Positions 42,763 to 49,770 of a DNA stretch of 49,770 bases are shown here, piece by piece (position 1 is the first letter of the stretch; every line of letters begins with the position of its first letter). A model generated the notes under the pieces. That model saw only the letters and a program-made list of their open reading frames with translations, did not search any database and was not told the origin of the DNA. This DNA comes from Methylobacter sp. (GTDB lineage: Bacteria > Pseudomonadota > Gammaproteobacteria > Methylococcales > Methylomonadaceae). The stretch lies in NCBI GenBank assembly GCA_030699385.1, contig JAUYMY010000042.1:1-49770 (forward strand), given 5' to 3'. The position numbers were made by a program, and so were the translations under genes.

Positions 42763-43941
42763 ATGTCAATTGTAGTAAGTGGTGGTAGACGCGGCTTAAC
42801 TGATCCAGAAATTTCTAAAGTAATTTTAGCTGCCATTCCTGATAAGCCCTTAGAAACACAACGCAAGATGAATTATTTCATGACTCCGCGCGGTAAGCGG
42901 ATTAATGAATACGAAACTTTGTGTTGCTATACACAACCCACACCTGATTGGATTCCCGGTGGTTTGGATTGGGGGGATTGGACGCAAAAATTCCATGGCG
43001 GTCGTCCATCATGGAGTAATGAATCGACTGAAATGCACAGTTCAGACTGGCACAGACATCGTGACCCAGCTTTCCGTTGGCACGCACTGTATGTGAAAGA
43101 CAAAGCCGAAGAATGGCGTTATACCGACCGTTTCTTGAAAGCCTATTCGGCTGATGGTCATGTTCGTTCTATTGATCCAGTCTGGCGTGATGAAGTATTA
43201 GGCGATTACCTCGGTGCGTTCGGTTTCAGTGAATATGGCTTATTCAACTCACACTCGTCTGCGACGCGTGATTGTCTGGGTGACACATTGCGTATGAGTA
43301 TTGCGATGATCGGCTTGGATAAAGTTGATAACGCGCAAATGATTCAAGCAGAAAGAACCTTTTTGGCTAAATTAGTCCCTGGCTTTGACGAATCAACGGA
43401 TGTGCCTAAAAATGAGTGGACTCAAGGTTCAATCTATAAAGGTGCCAGAGAAACGGTTGAAGAAATTTGGCAAGGCACTTATGACTGGAACGAAATTCTG
43501 TTCGCAGGCCACATGATTTACGATCCTTTGTTCGGTCAATTTGTGCGTAGAGAATTCTTCTTGAGATTGTCGTCTTACTACGGCGATAACTTAACACCGT
43601 TCTTTATCAATCAAATGCAGTTATATCATTCACAAACCAAAGGTGTCACTAAAGATATGTTCCACACCTGTTTGGCTGTGGATGAAAACTTTGGTGACTA
43701 CAACGTCAGTTTGATGAATATGTGGAGCGACAAATGGTTGCCAAGAACTGTCAACGCGCTGAAAGATTTTATGGGTATTTTCTCTAAAATCCCAACTATC
43801 GCGGGCGTATCTGATAAAGCCGCCATCGAAGCCGCCTTAGGTCGTGTATTTGATGATTGGCAACGTGATTACGCTGATCCTATCGGCTACAAAGTCGACA
43901 CTGCGGCGTTGATTAAAACCGTGTTATCTGGTCTTAAATAA
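42763..43941 (+). CDS. mmoY: Soluble methane monooxygenase hydroxylase, beta subunit
   Basis: A non-catalytic, ferritin-like helical subunit that pairs with MmoX in the (abc)2 hydroxylase. The 392-residue length fits the family. The family N-terminus is visible (RRGLTDPEISKVILAAIPDKP), followed by YETLCCYTQPTPDWIPGGLDWGDW and SDWHRHRDPAFRWHALYVKDK. It lacks the iron ligands, as expected. AAAGGAG precedes the ATG. Confidence 0.97.
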   Translation: MSIVVSGGRRGLTDPEISKVILAAIPDKPLETQRKMNYFMTPRGKRINEYETLCCYTQPTPDWIPGGLDWGDWTQKFHGGRPSWSNESTEMHSSDWHRHRDPAFRWHALYVKDKAEEWRYTDRFLKAYSADGHVRSIDPVWRDEVLGDYLGAFGFSEYGLFNSHSSATRDCLGDTLRMSIAMIGLDKVDNAQMIQAERTFLAKLVPGFDESTDVPKNEWTQGSIYKGARETVEEIWQGTYDWNEILFAGHMIYDPLFGQFVRREFFLRLSSYYGDNLTPFFINQMQLYHSQTKGVTKDMFHTCLAVDENFGDYNVSLMNMWSDKWLPRTVNALKDFMGIFSKIPTIAGVSDKAAIEAALGRVFDDWQRDYADPIGYKVDTAALIKTVLSGLK

Positions 43942-43950
43942 GGAATTATT

Positions 43951-44376
43951 ATGTCTACAAGTTCAAATGCCTACAACGCGGGTATCATGCAAAAAACAGG
44001 CAAAGCCTTTGCTGATGAATACTTCGCTGAAAAAAATCAAGTTGTTCATGAAAGTGATACATTGGTTTTAGTATTAAAAAAATCAGATGAACTCAACACC
44101 GTGGTTGAAGAGATTCTGTTGGGTTCTCATAAAGACCAAAATCCAACCTTAGTCGTAGAAGATCGCGCTGGTTTTTGGTGGCTGAAAGCGAATGGCAAAA
44201 TTGAAATTGATTGCCGTGAAGTCTCTGAGTTGTTAGGTAAAAGTTACAGTGTTTATGATTTGTTGGTGGATGTTTCTTCTACCATCGGTCGCGCTTATAC
44301 ACTGGATGAAACCTTCACTATCACGTCAGAATTGATGGGTCTTGATGTCAAACTGCAAGACGTTGCAAGAGCATAA
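43951..44376 (+). CDS. mmoB: sMMO regulatory protein B
   Basis: Small cofactor-free protein that binds the hydroxylase, opens the substrate path and tunes the redox potential of the diiron site. The 141-residue product matches the family: SNAYNAGIM at the N-terminus, NQVVHESDTLVLVLKKSDE, VEDRAGFWWLKANGKIEIDC and DVSSTIGRAYTLDE. The N-terminal tail reads AGIMQKTG; in the Methylococcus protein, as I recall it, this is AGIMGLKG, with cleavage between M12 and G13 (mature numbering). Here G13 is Gln. AAGGA precedes the ATG. It lies 9 bases after mmoY. Confidence 0.97.
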   Translation: MSTSSNAYNAGIMQKTGKAFADEYFAEKNQVVHESDTLVLVLKKSDELNTVVEEILLGSHKDQNPTLVVEDRAGFWWLKANGKIEIDCREVSELLGKSYSVYDLLVDVSSTIGRAYTLDETFTITSELMGLDVKLQDVARA

Positions 44377-44386
44377 GGAGATAACA

Positions 44387-44884
44387 ATGGCTAACATTCA
44401 TGATAACCCTAACCGTGATGTGTGGGTTAAAAAAATCGCTGGTTTAACGACATTGGCAGCAGGTCACACGTTGTTAAAAGATTTTCGTGCTAAACACTTA
44501 AATCCTTTTAAAACTGACTGGTCTTTAGAGCTTGATGGTCAATGGATTGAGTGCAAGATCGAAGAAAAAGTCGCGCTGTTGAAACGCGCCGAGTTTAATG
44601 ATACTCAGTTTATGAACAACTGTACTTGTGGCGCGAATGCTCAAGAAGTGGCTAATAAAGCGGTTGCTGAAATGGATGCGTGTACTGATATGTACAAAGC
44701 GGAAAGAATCCATATTGATTTTAGACTGGCGTGCAAGCCACCTGTTATGCCGGTCAATGTCTTTATGGACACTGACCGTCTGTTAGGTACTAAGTTAATG
44801 GAACTGAGAAACACGGATTATTACGCCTTGCCTTTAGAGGAATTGCGTAAGGTTCGCGGTGTAAAAGTCATTACCTTACAGTAA
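44387..44884 (+). CDS. mmoZ: Soluble methane monooxygenase hydroxylase, gamma subunit
   Basis: The small helical subunit that caps the alpha-beta pair of the hydroxylase. The 165-residue product has the conserved stretches RDVWVKKIAGL, W[I]ECKIEEKVALLKRAEFN, ERIHIDFRLACKPPVMPVNVF and LGTKLMELRN..YY..PLEELRK.RGV. There are five Cys (for example NNCTCGA, DACTD, RLACKPP), which my memory of the Methylococcus subunit does not show. The ATG at 44387 is chosen for its AAGGAG; a longer frame would overlap mmoB. Confidence 0.96.
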   Translation: MANIHDNPNRDVWVKKIAGLTTLAAGHTLLKDFRAKHLNPFKTDWSLELDGQWIECKIEEKVALLKRAEFNDTQFMNNCTCGANAQEVANKAVAEMDACTDMYKAERIHIDFRLACKPPVMPVNVFMDTDRLLGTKLMELRNTDYYALPLEELRKVRGVKVITLQ

Positions 44885-44941
44885 GTTGAGGTTTTTTTTG
44901 CCGCTTTTTGGTAACCCGGCATAAAACTGACACTGGGTTTT

Positions 44942-44967
44942 GTTGGGTTGGCTATCGCCAGCCCAAC
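44942..44967 (+). promoter_or_regulatory. Stem-loop between mmoZ and mmoD
   Basis: GTTGGGTTGGC and GCCAGCCCAAC form an 11-bp stem (one G-U) around TATC. No T-run follows. It may set the level or stability of mmoDC mRNA relative to the structural genes. Confidence 0.6.
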
Positions 44968-45004
44968 TTACACATTCTCTATTTATAAATAAACACACTA
45001 AGCC

Positions 45005-45274
45005 ATGTTAGAAGCATTAAATGTAGCGTCGCCTTCGCAAAATCACGATATACAGGATGAGAATTCCGAGCTGACCAAGCTCTATGATTCAGAGTCTTAT
45101 ACCGCCTACACAGAAGATTTGGAATTTATGTGGCGGTGGACTATTTATCGAGACAATAAGCTGGTTCAAGAGGGTTGTTCATTGACGTTAGACGCATCCA
45201 GGCGTGCGGTAGATCATGTGATGGCATTTTTCAACATGAGTAGCAAAAATTACACGGTAAAACAGGAGTTATAG
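45005..45274 (+). CDS. mmoD: sMMO protein MmoD
   Basis: The 89-residue product sits at the position of MmoD (formerly OrfY), between mmoZ and mmoC. The recognisable core is FMWRWTIYRDNKLVQEGCSLTLDASRRAVDHVMAFF. MmoD binds the hydroxylase and is thought to be part of the copper switch that swaps sMMO for the particulate enzyme. The ATG has only a weak ribosome site and follows a 120-base spacer with a hairpin, consistent with lower expression than the hydroxylase. Confidence 0.9.
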   Translation: MLEALNVASPSQNHDIQDENSELTKLYDSESYTAYTEDLEFMWRWTIYRDNKLVQEGCSLTLDASRRAVDHVMAFFNMSSKNYTVKQEL

Positions 45275-45277
45275 TTA

Positions 45278-46315
45278 ATGGCAAGTACACACCAAGTCAC
45301 AATTATTACCCAAGATAACGAGTCAGTTTCATTTGAATGCCGTTCGGATGAAGACGTTATCACTGCGGCGGTACGGCAAGATATTTATTTAATGTCCTCC
45401 TGTCGTGAAGGCGGTTGCGCCACTTGTAAAGGACTCTGCACGGAAGGCGATTATGTTTTAGGGAAAGTGAGTTCCCAAGCTTTGCCTTATGAAGAAGAGG
45501 AAGCGGGGGAAGTTTTATTATGCCGTTGTTATCCCAGCACCGACATTGAAGTCGAAGTACCTTACGTTTATGAGCGTGTCTCTTTTTCGCCGGAGGGTTT
45601 GTCTTTTGAGGCGGAAGTCATTGAAGTCTCGAAAATATCCAGCAACGTCATGCGCTTGCTGTTAAAACGCACAGGCGATGACAAACAAGTCAAATTTGAA
45701 TCTGGACAATTTTTTGATTTAGAAATTCCTAACACGACCACAACGCGGTCTTATTCTCCTGCCAATATAGCGAATAAAAAAGGTGATTTAGAATTTTTAA
45801 TTCGCATTGTTGATGGCGGTAAATTTTCAACCTATTTGAAAAACGACGCTCACCTTGGACAAAAAATAAACGTTAAAGGTGCGTCAGGTATTTTCGGCTT
45901 AAAAGAAAATGGCTTTACACCGCGTTATTTCGTAGCAGGCGGCACAGGACTAGCCCCGATTTTGTCGATGGTCAGACACATGCACGAATGGAGTGAGCCA
46001 CAAAAATGCGTTATTTATTTTGGCGTAAACACGGAAGAAGAAATATTTTTCTTGGATGAGCTGGAACAACTTGCTAAAGAAATGCCAACGTTGGAATTAA
46101 GAAACTGCGTATGGAAATGCACCGATGAATGGCATTGCGAAAAAGGCAGTGTGGTGGATATTTTACGCCGCGACTTGACTGAAACCGGGGCAAAACCTGA
46201 TATTTATTTATGCGGCCCTCCGGGTATGGTGGATGCGACATTCGCCGTTTGTGAAGAGCTAGGCATTCCAAAAGAACGCGTGTATTTGGAAAAGTTTCTA
46301 CCTAGCGGATCGTAG
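45278..46315 (+). CDS. mmoC: sMMO reductase
   Basis: Passes electrons from NADH through FAD and a [2Fe-2S] cluster to the hydroxylase. The 345-residue product has the plant-type ferredoxin domain with C42, C47, C50 (SCREGGCATCKGLC) and C82 (LLCRC), the FAD motif RSYSPAN near 155, the NAD motif GGTGLAPILSMVRHM near 225, and CGPPGMVDA near the end. AGGAG precedes the ATG. The positions of the cluster Cys equal those of the Methylococcus reductase. Confidence 0.97.
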   Translation: MASTHQVTIITQDNESVSFECRSDEDVITAAVRQDIYLMSSCREGGCATCKGLCTEGDYVLGKVSSQALPYEEEEAGEVLLCRCYPSTDIEVEVPYVYERVSFSPEGLSFEAEVIEVSKISSNVMRLLLKRTGDDKQVKFESGQFFDLEIPNTTTTRSYSPANIANKKGDLEFLIRIVDGGKFSTYLKNDAHLGQKINVKGASGIFGLKENGFTPRYFVAGGTGLAPILSMVRHMHEWSEPQKCVIYFGVNTEEEIFFLDELEQLAKEMPTLELRNCVWKCTDEWHCEKGSVVDILRRDLTETGAKPDIYLCGPPGMVDATFAVCEELGIPKERVYLEKFLPSGS

Positions 46316-46318
46316 TCA

Positions 46319-46618
46319 GTGAAGCCCGAAGACGAAGAGTTTCTCCATGACATGGTCATACAACTGGATGAAACGATTAGAAAGTTAGTTATTGAAGAGC
46401 GAGAAATCTCTGAAAAATTGGGAGCGGTGCGTGTTGAGGAATTAAAAGAGTTCTGGCAACAAGCGTTATCTGAAGAAGAAGAGCGATTTTTCAGAATAAC
46501 ACTGGATTACTGGGACAGAACACTGATTCGCGTGTGGGCGCATAGTTCTCGTGCCCATGATACGCGAGTGAGAGTAGGCCATACATTAATGAAATTGAAT
46601 TCTAAATTAAAGGCATAG
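46319..46618 (+). CDS. Small helical protein between mmoC and mmoG, function unknown
   Basis: The 99-residue product starts at a GTG 3 bases after mmoC (an ATG at 46352 is possible) and ends 10 bases before mmoG, so it is part of the operon. It is charged and helical (LDETIRKLVIEEREISEKL, VEELKEFWQQALSEEEERFF), with no Cys, no signal peptide and no membrane helix. Genes at this position are found in some other gammaproteobacterial sMMO operons, by my recollection. A partner of MmoG or a hydroxylase assembly factor is a reasonable guess from position only. Confidence 0.7.
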   Translation: MKPEDEEFLHDMVIQLDETIRKLVIEEREISEKLGAVRVEELKEFWQQALSEEEERFFRITLDYWDRTLIRVWAHSSRAHDTRVRVGHTLMKLNSKLKA

Positions 46619-46628
46619 ACAGAAAACC

Positions 46629-48314
46629 ATGAGCAAACAAATTATTTATAATCCCGAAGCCCTTTCGAGAATGATACACGGTATTGACAGTGTGGCACGC
46701 GCGGCTATTGTGACGATGGGCAGTGCGGGGCCAGCGGTGATGATTCAGCATCGTACCGATGGCATTATGCCTGTGTTTACCCGCGATGGCGTAACGGTTG
46801 CCAGATCAATTAATTTTGATGATCGAATCGCTGATTTGGGGGCGCGAATGTTGCGTGATGTCGCAGGTGCAGTGTCTCGACAAGTCGGTGACGGTACAAC
46901 CACGGCTATTGTATTGGCACAAAAATTGGCTCATGAAAGCGTGCGGAGTGTCGCAGCAGGTTTTCATCCCTTGCAATTGAAAAAAGGCTTGGATTTAGCG
47001 TTGGCTCTGGTTGAAAAACGGTTGTTGGATAAAGCGGTGACAGGCGTAACCGACGATTGGATTGAAAAAATGTCGGCGGTTGCCACTAAAAATGAACCCA
47101 AAGTAGGACAATTATTGGCTCACGCTCTGAACGAGCTGGGACTTGAGGGTCAACTCACTTTTCAATTGGGCAATGGACGTGAAGATGAATTGGCTATTGT
47201 CGATGGCATTCACTATGAACAAGGTTATTTATCGCCATATTTTATTACCGATAAAGCGCGTGCAGAAGCGGTACTCGATAATCCGTATATCCTGCTCTAT
47301 GACCGTGAAATCAAGGATTTAATGGATTTAATTCCGATATTGGAAGAAGTCAGAGCCGAAGGACGTTCATTGCTCATTATTGCCGAAAATGTCATTGATA
47401 AAGCCTTGACAGGCTTATTGCTCAATCTGACGCAGGGCGTGTTTAAAGTCGTTGCGGTCAAACCGTCCGGGTTTGGTGATAGACGACTTGACCGCTTCAA
47501 AGATTTGGCTTTATTAACAGGCGGACAGGCGATTTTAGATGATTACAGCAGCCCAAAATTAGAACACGTTACTGTGGATATGCTGGGGCAAGCAGAACGT
47601 GTTGTCGTTACAGAAACCAGCATTACTATCATCGGTGCGAAAGGTGATAAACAACTTGCTAAACAACGCATTGAGACACTACGCGCCCAAGCCGACTTTA
47701 TTCTGGCAATAAAACCCGGCGAGGGTTCAGCCTCAGGCAATAAACACGATTTTGACGAATTAGAAGATCGTATCGCACTATTAACCGCTAAAACAGGCGT
47801 GTTCAGTGTCGGCGGTCTGGCGGATTTTGAAATCAAAGAGCGCATGGTGCGCATAGAAAACGCCTATATGTCCGCTAAAGCCGCACTGGAAGAAGGCGTA
47901 CTGGCAGGCGGCGGTGTCGCGTTGTTTCGCTGTATCAAAATGCTTGATAGCGTGATTGCCGAAAATGCCGAGCAACAACAGGGCATTAACATTCTGAAAT
48001 TGGCACTGGTTGCACCGTTGGAAAGTGTCACGCGCAATGCGGGCTTAAATCCCGAAGCGGTTATTGCTCGCTTAATGAGCAGTGATGACGAGCATTTAAC
48101 CATTGATACGCAAAGACAACTTTACGGCAATTTTTTGGACATTGGCATTATTGATCCTGTGAAAGTCATGCGTTTGGCACTGCGCAATGCGGTGAGCGTG
48201 GTAACAACGTTAATCACCACCGAAGCCGTGGTGATGAATGTCCCCGATTTATCCATCATGGATGGCTATTCACCCGAATGGGCGGCGGCAACGCGTGAAG
48301 ATCCACGTTCATAA
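46629..48314 (+). CDS. mmoG: GroEL-like chaperonin MmoG
   Basis: A 561-residue group I chaperonin homologue dedicated to sMMO; in other methanotrophs mmoG is needed for sMMO expression, possibly acting on the hydroxylase or MmoR. The equatorial, intermediate and apical domains are all visible: TRDGVTVA (GroEL D52 equivalent kept), VGDGTTTA, an apical region with LLIIAENVIDKALTGLLLN, and EEGVLAGGGVAL. The ATPase residue equivalent to GroEL D398 is Asn (N411, in VRIENAYMSAK). The C-terminal GGM tail of GroEL is absent; the end reads YSPEWAAATREDPRS. No gene for a GroES partner is present. Confidence 0.95.
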   Translation: MSKQIIYNPEALSRMIHGIDSVARAAIVTMGSAGPAVMIQHRTDGIMPVFTRDGVTVARSINFDDRIADLGARMLRDVAGAVSRQVGDGTTTAIVLAQKLAHESVRSVAAGFHPLQLKKGLDLALALVEKRLLDKAVTGVTDDWIEKMSAVATKNEPKVGQLLAHALNELGLEGQLTFQLGNGREDELAIVDGIHYEQGYLSPYFITDKARAEAVLDNPYILLYDREIKDLMDLIPILEEVRAEGRSLLIIAENVIDKALTGLLLNLTQGVFKVVAVKPSGFGDRRLDRFKDLALLTGGQAILDDYSSPKLEHVTVDMLGQAERVVVTETSITIIGAKGDKQLAKQRIETLRAQADFILAIKPGEGSASGNKHDFDELEDRIALLTAKTGVFSVGGLADFEIKERMVRIENAYMSAKAALEEGVLAGGGVALFRCIKMLDSVIAENAEQQQGINILKLALVAPLESVTRNAGLNPEAVIARLMSSDDEHLTIDTQRQLYGNFLDIGIIDPVKVMRLALRNAVSVVTTLITTEAVVMNVPDLSIMDGYSPEWAAATREDPRS

Positions 48315-48742
48315 ACAAATGAATACTGGGTATTTCTATAAAGCGAGTGATTGGAATACAAACTTAGTAGTCAGTCGATTTTATTATGACGTGTGATAAA
48401 AACCTCGCAGGTCTAGCAACTTTACCCGTCATATCAAGCTATCAAAAATCACTCAATGTTTAGAACTACCGAATACTGAAAGATTACCCTCTTGAATAAA
48501 CTACATTGTTCAGGTATTTATCCCGTTTTATCCTCCTACCCAGCTTCCTGATAAGAAGCTCCTTCCCTATTCCCACACATGGAATAAAGGCAATGCGACA
48601 TCATGTCGCGTTGCCTATTTTTTCTATTTTGCTTATCGTGTTCGTTTACACTGAAAAAATCAAAAAAGGTTATGAAAATCAATTATTTTCGTGACTTTTA
48701 GTTTTTAGTCGAAACAATTTAAACCGCAAAAAAGGAAGCCCC
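48315..48742. other. Spacer between mmoG and mmoR
   Basis: No gene is visible. It contains a small hairpin AGCTTC...GAAGCT (48542-48560), the strong terminator at 48589-48627 and the AT-rich leader of mmoR. Confidence 0.6.
48589..48630 (+). terminator. Rho-independent terminator of the sMMO operon
   Basis: GGCAATGCGACA and TGTCGCGTTGCC form a 12-bp stem (one G-U) around TCA, followed by TATTTTTTCTATTTT. It ends the mmoX-mmoG transcript, so mmoR must have its own promoter. Confidence 0.85.
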
Positions 48743-49770
48743 ATGGATATAGCGTTCAACATTTCCAGTCAAGTAAAGCTCATCCATGACACTTTGTTGT
48801 TGAGACACCGTGTTGAGTTTGAAATCGACAGACCTATACAGGCATGGCAATGGATGAATCAGACCCGAACTGTTCCTGAGCAATACGACTGGGTAAGACC
48901 TGAAGTGCGTGATGCGTGGGAACGCTGTTTGGATGACTATCATTTGCCATTGGGTAATTATGCTAACTGGGATGATTATCCCGTCATTAATAACCACGTT
49001 GAAGCGGGTAATCCTGCCACACCGATTAAAAAACTTCTGCAAGACCTCAGTCATAACTTTTATATTTTTTTAAAAGAAGCGGGCGTGATGATGGTATTAA
49101 TTGCGGCTGACGGTCGTCTGTTATACACCATTGGAGAGCAACGATTTTCGCATTCTTTTATGAGCCAGATGTATGAGACGGGTGCGAACTGGTCGGAAAC
49201 TATTTTGGGCAATAACGGCATCGGCAGTGCGGCTATGCTCAAAAAACCGATTGCGTTTCAAGGCATGGAACATTTTCTCAATGTGCTGCACCCGTTTACG
49301 ACCGTAGGTTATCCGTTACTGGATGACGACGGCGAATTACTGGCAGTCGTCGGTCTGGTCAGTAATCAGCAGGAAAGCATGAATTCATTATTTGCCTTTC
49401 TGCATTTGATCTGTGTGCTGGTGAATAGCAATCTTCCATTAGCGCAAAATGCACAAGCTCAAGAGCGGGTATTAGAAAAAATCCACTTTAATGCGGCTAA
49501 AAAACCATTACCACCTGTTAGTCATTCGGTTATTTCTAACGAATTACAGTTATTGCTTAACAAAGCGGTCAAATTACAGCACTACAAAATTCCTATTTTA
49601 ATTACAGGCGAATCGGGCGTAGGTAAAGACCATTTTGTCGGCTTATTAAAACAGGCAGGCCCCCGAAAAGACGCACCGCTGATTGCCATTAATTGCGCGT
49701 CTATGCCGCGTGATTTGATTGAAAGTGAATTGTTTGGTTATGAAGCAGGCAGTTTTACGGGCGCAAAATC
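48743..49770 (+). CDS. mmoR: Sigma-54-dependent activator MmoR (incomplete at window end)
   Basis: The 342 visible codons encode an enhancer-binding protein of the AcoR type: a long N-terminal sensory region with a GAF-like part (about 85-230: TIGEQRFSHSFMSQMYETGA, then GNNGIGSAAM), then the AAA+ domain with Walker A GESGVGKD near residue 297 and the sigma-54 contact loop GSFTGAK at the edge (GAFTGA in the consensus). AAAGGAAG precedes the ATG at 48743. In other methanotrophs MmoR switches on mmoX with sigma-54. Position after mmoG and its own transcript fit autonomous expression. The remaining ATPase and HTH parts lie beyond the window. Confidence 0.92.
   Translation, partial: MDIAFNISSQVKLIHDTLLLRHRVEFEIDRPIQAWQWMNQTRTVPEQYDWVRPEVRDAWERCLDDYHLPLGNYANWDDYPVINNHVEAGNPATPIKKLLQDLSHNFYIFLKEAGVMMVLIAADGRLLYTIGEQRFSHSFMSQMYETGANWSETILGNNGIGSAAMLKKPIAFQGMEHFLNVLHPFTTVGYPLLDDDGELLAVVGLVSNQQESMNSLFAFLHLICVLVNSNLPLAQNAQAQERVLEKIHFNAAKKPLPPVSHSVISNELQLLLNKAVKLQHYKIPILITGESGVGKDHFVGLLKQAGPRKDAPLIAINCASMPRDLIESELFGYEAGSFTGAK

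Noticed and set aside
48719..49242. Leftward open frames at the right end
   Set aside because: They lie antisense to the mmoR coding region, which continues past the window and carries GAF, Walker A and GAFTGA-type motifs.

Overview
The window comes from a gammaproteobacterial (type I, Methylococcales-like) methanotroph. The decisive evidence is a complete soluble methane monooxygenase (sMMO) operon on the right, mmoXYBZDC, followed by a small unknown gene, the chaperonin-like mmoG and the start of the sigma-54 activator gene mmoR, which runs off the window. The diiron ligands of MmoX fall at the residue numbers known from Methylococcus. Housekeeping genes on the left (queG, nnr, pncC, rlmD, grxD, lnt) are also gammaproteobacterial in character.

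Layout. 1-6.1 kb: secreted and membrane proteins of unknown function plus an NlpE-like protein. 6.3-11.4 kb: queG, nnr, a sterol-desaturase-family protein, pncC and a copper-type HMA/DsbD-like membrane protein. 11.7-14.2 kb: three exported proteins, two of them tandem paralogues. 14.7-17.0 kb: the first four genes of an N-ATPase operon (atpD, atpC, atpQ, atpR) ending in a terminator, with no membrane rotor, alpha or gamma genes. 17.3-19.8 kb: a Na+/H+ antiporter with a cyclic-nucleotide-binding domain. 20.0-25.2 kb: a three-gene operon of an SbmA/YddA-type ABC protein with an apparently dead ATPase domain, a GH5 glucanase and a GH3 glucosidase. 25.5-30.3 kb: glycerophosphodiesterase, YdbL-like lipoprotein, rlmD, grxD, lnt. 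30.5 kb: a coiled-coil protein built from 18-residue repeats. 31.5-39.6 kb: a Flp/Tad pilus locus (flp, cpaA, AAA ATPase, rcpC, rcpA, lipoprotein, tadE, tadG, tadZ) that stops before tadA/B/C. 39.8-40.4 kb: an amphipathic phasin-like protein, divergent from sMMO. 40.4-41.1 kb: the sMMO control region with a sigma-54 promoter, candidate activator dyads and an orphan terminator on the opposite strand. 41.1-49.8 kb: sMMO.

How the genes work together. MmoR with sigma-54 should switch on mmoX. MmoX/Y/Z form the hydroxylase, MmoC feeds it electrons from NADH, MmoB gates it, MmoD takes part in the copper switch, and MmoG is thought to assist assembly and/or MmoR activity. Two observations in this operon stand out: MmoB naturally carries Gln at the site where Gly is the protease-sensitive residue of the Methylococcus protein, and MmoG has Asn where GroEL has the ATPase residue Asp398.

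The intergenic regions are densely populated by at least five families of short dispersed palindromic repeats. Some are nested in one another, one is inserted in frame in a signal-peptide region, and one 31-bp repeat occurs once beside each of the two truncated machine loci. I found no rRNA, tRNA, CRISPR array or intact insertion sequence.
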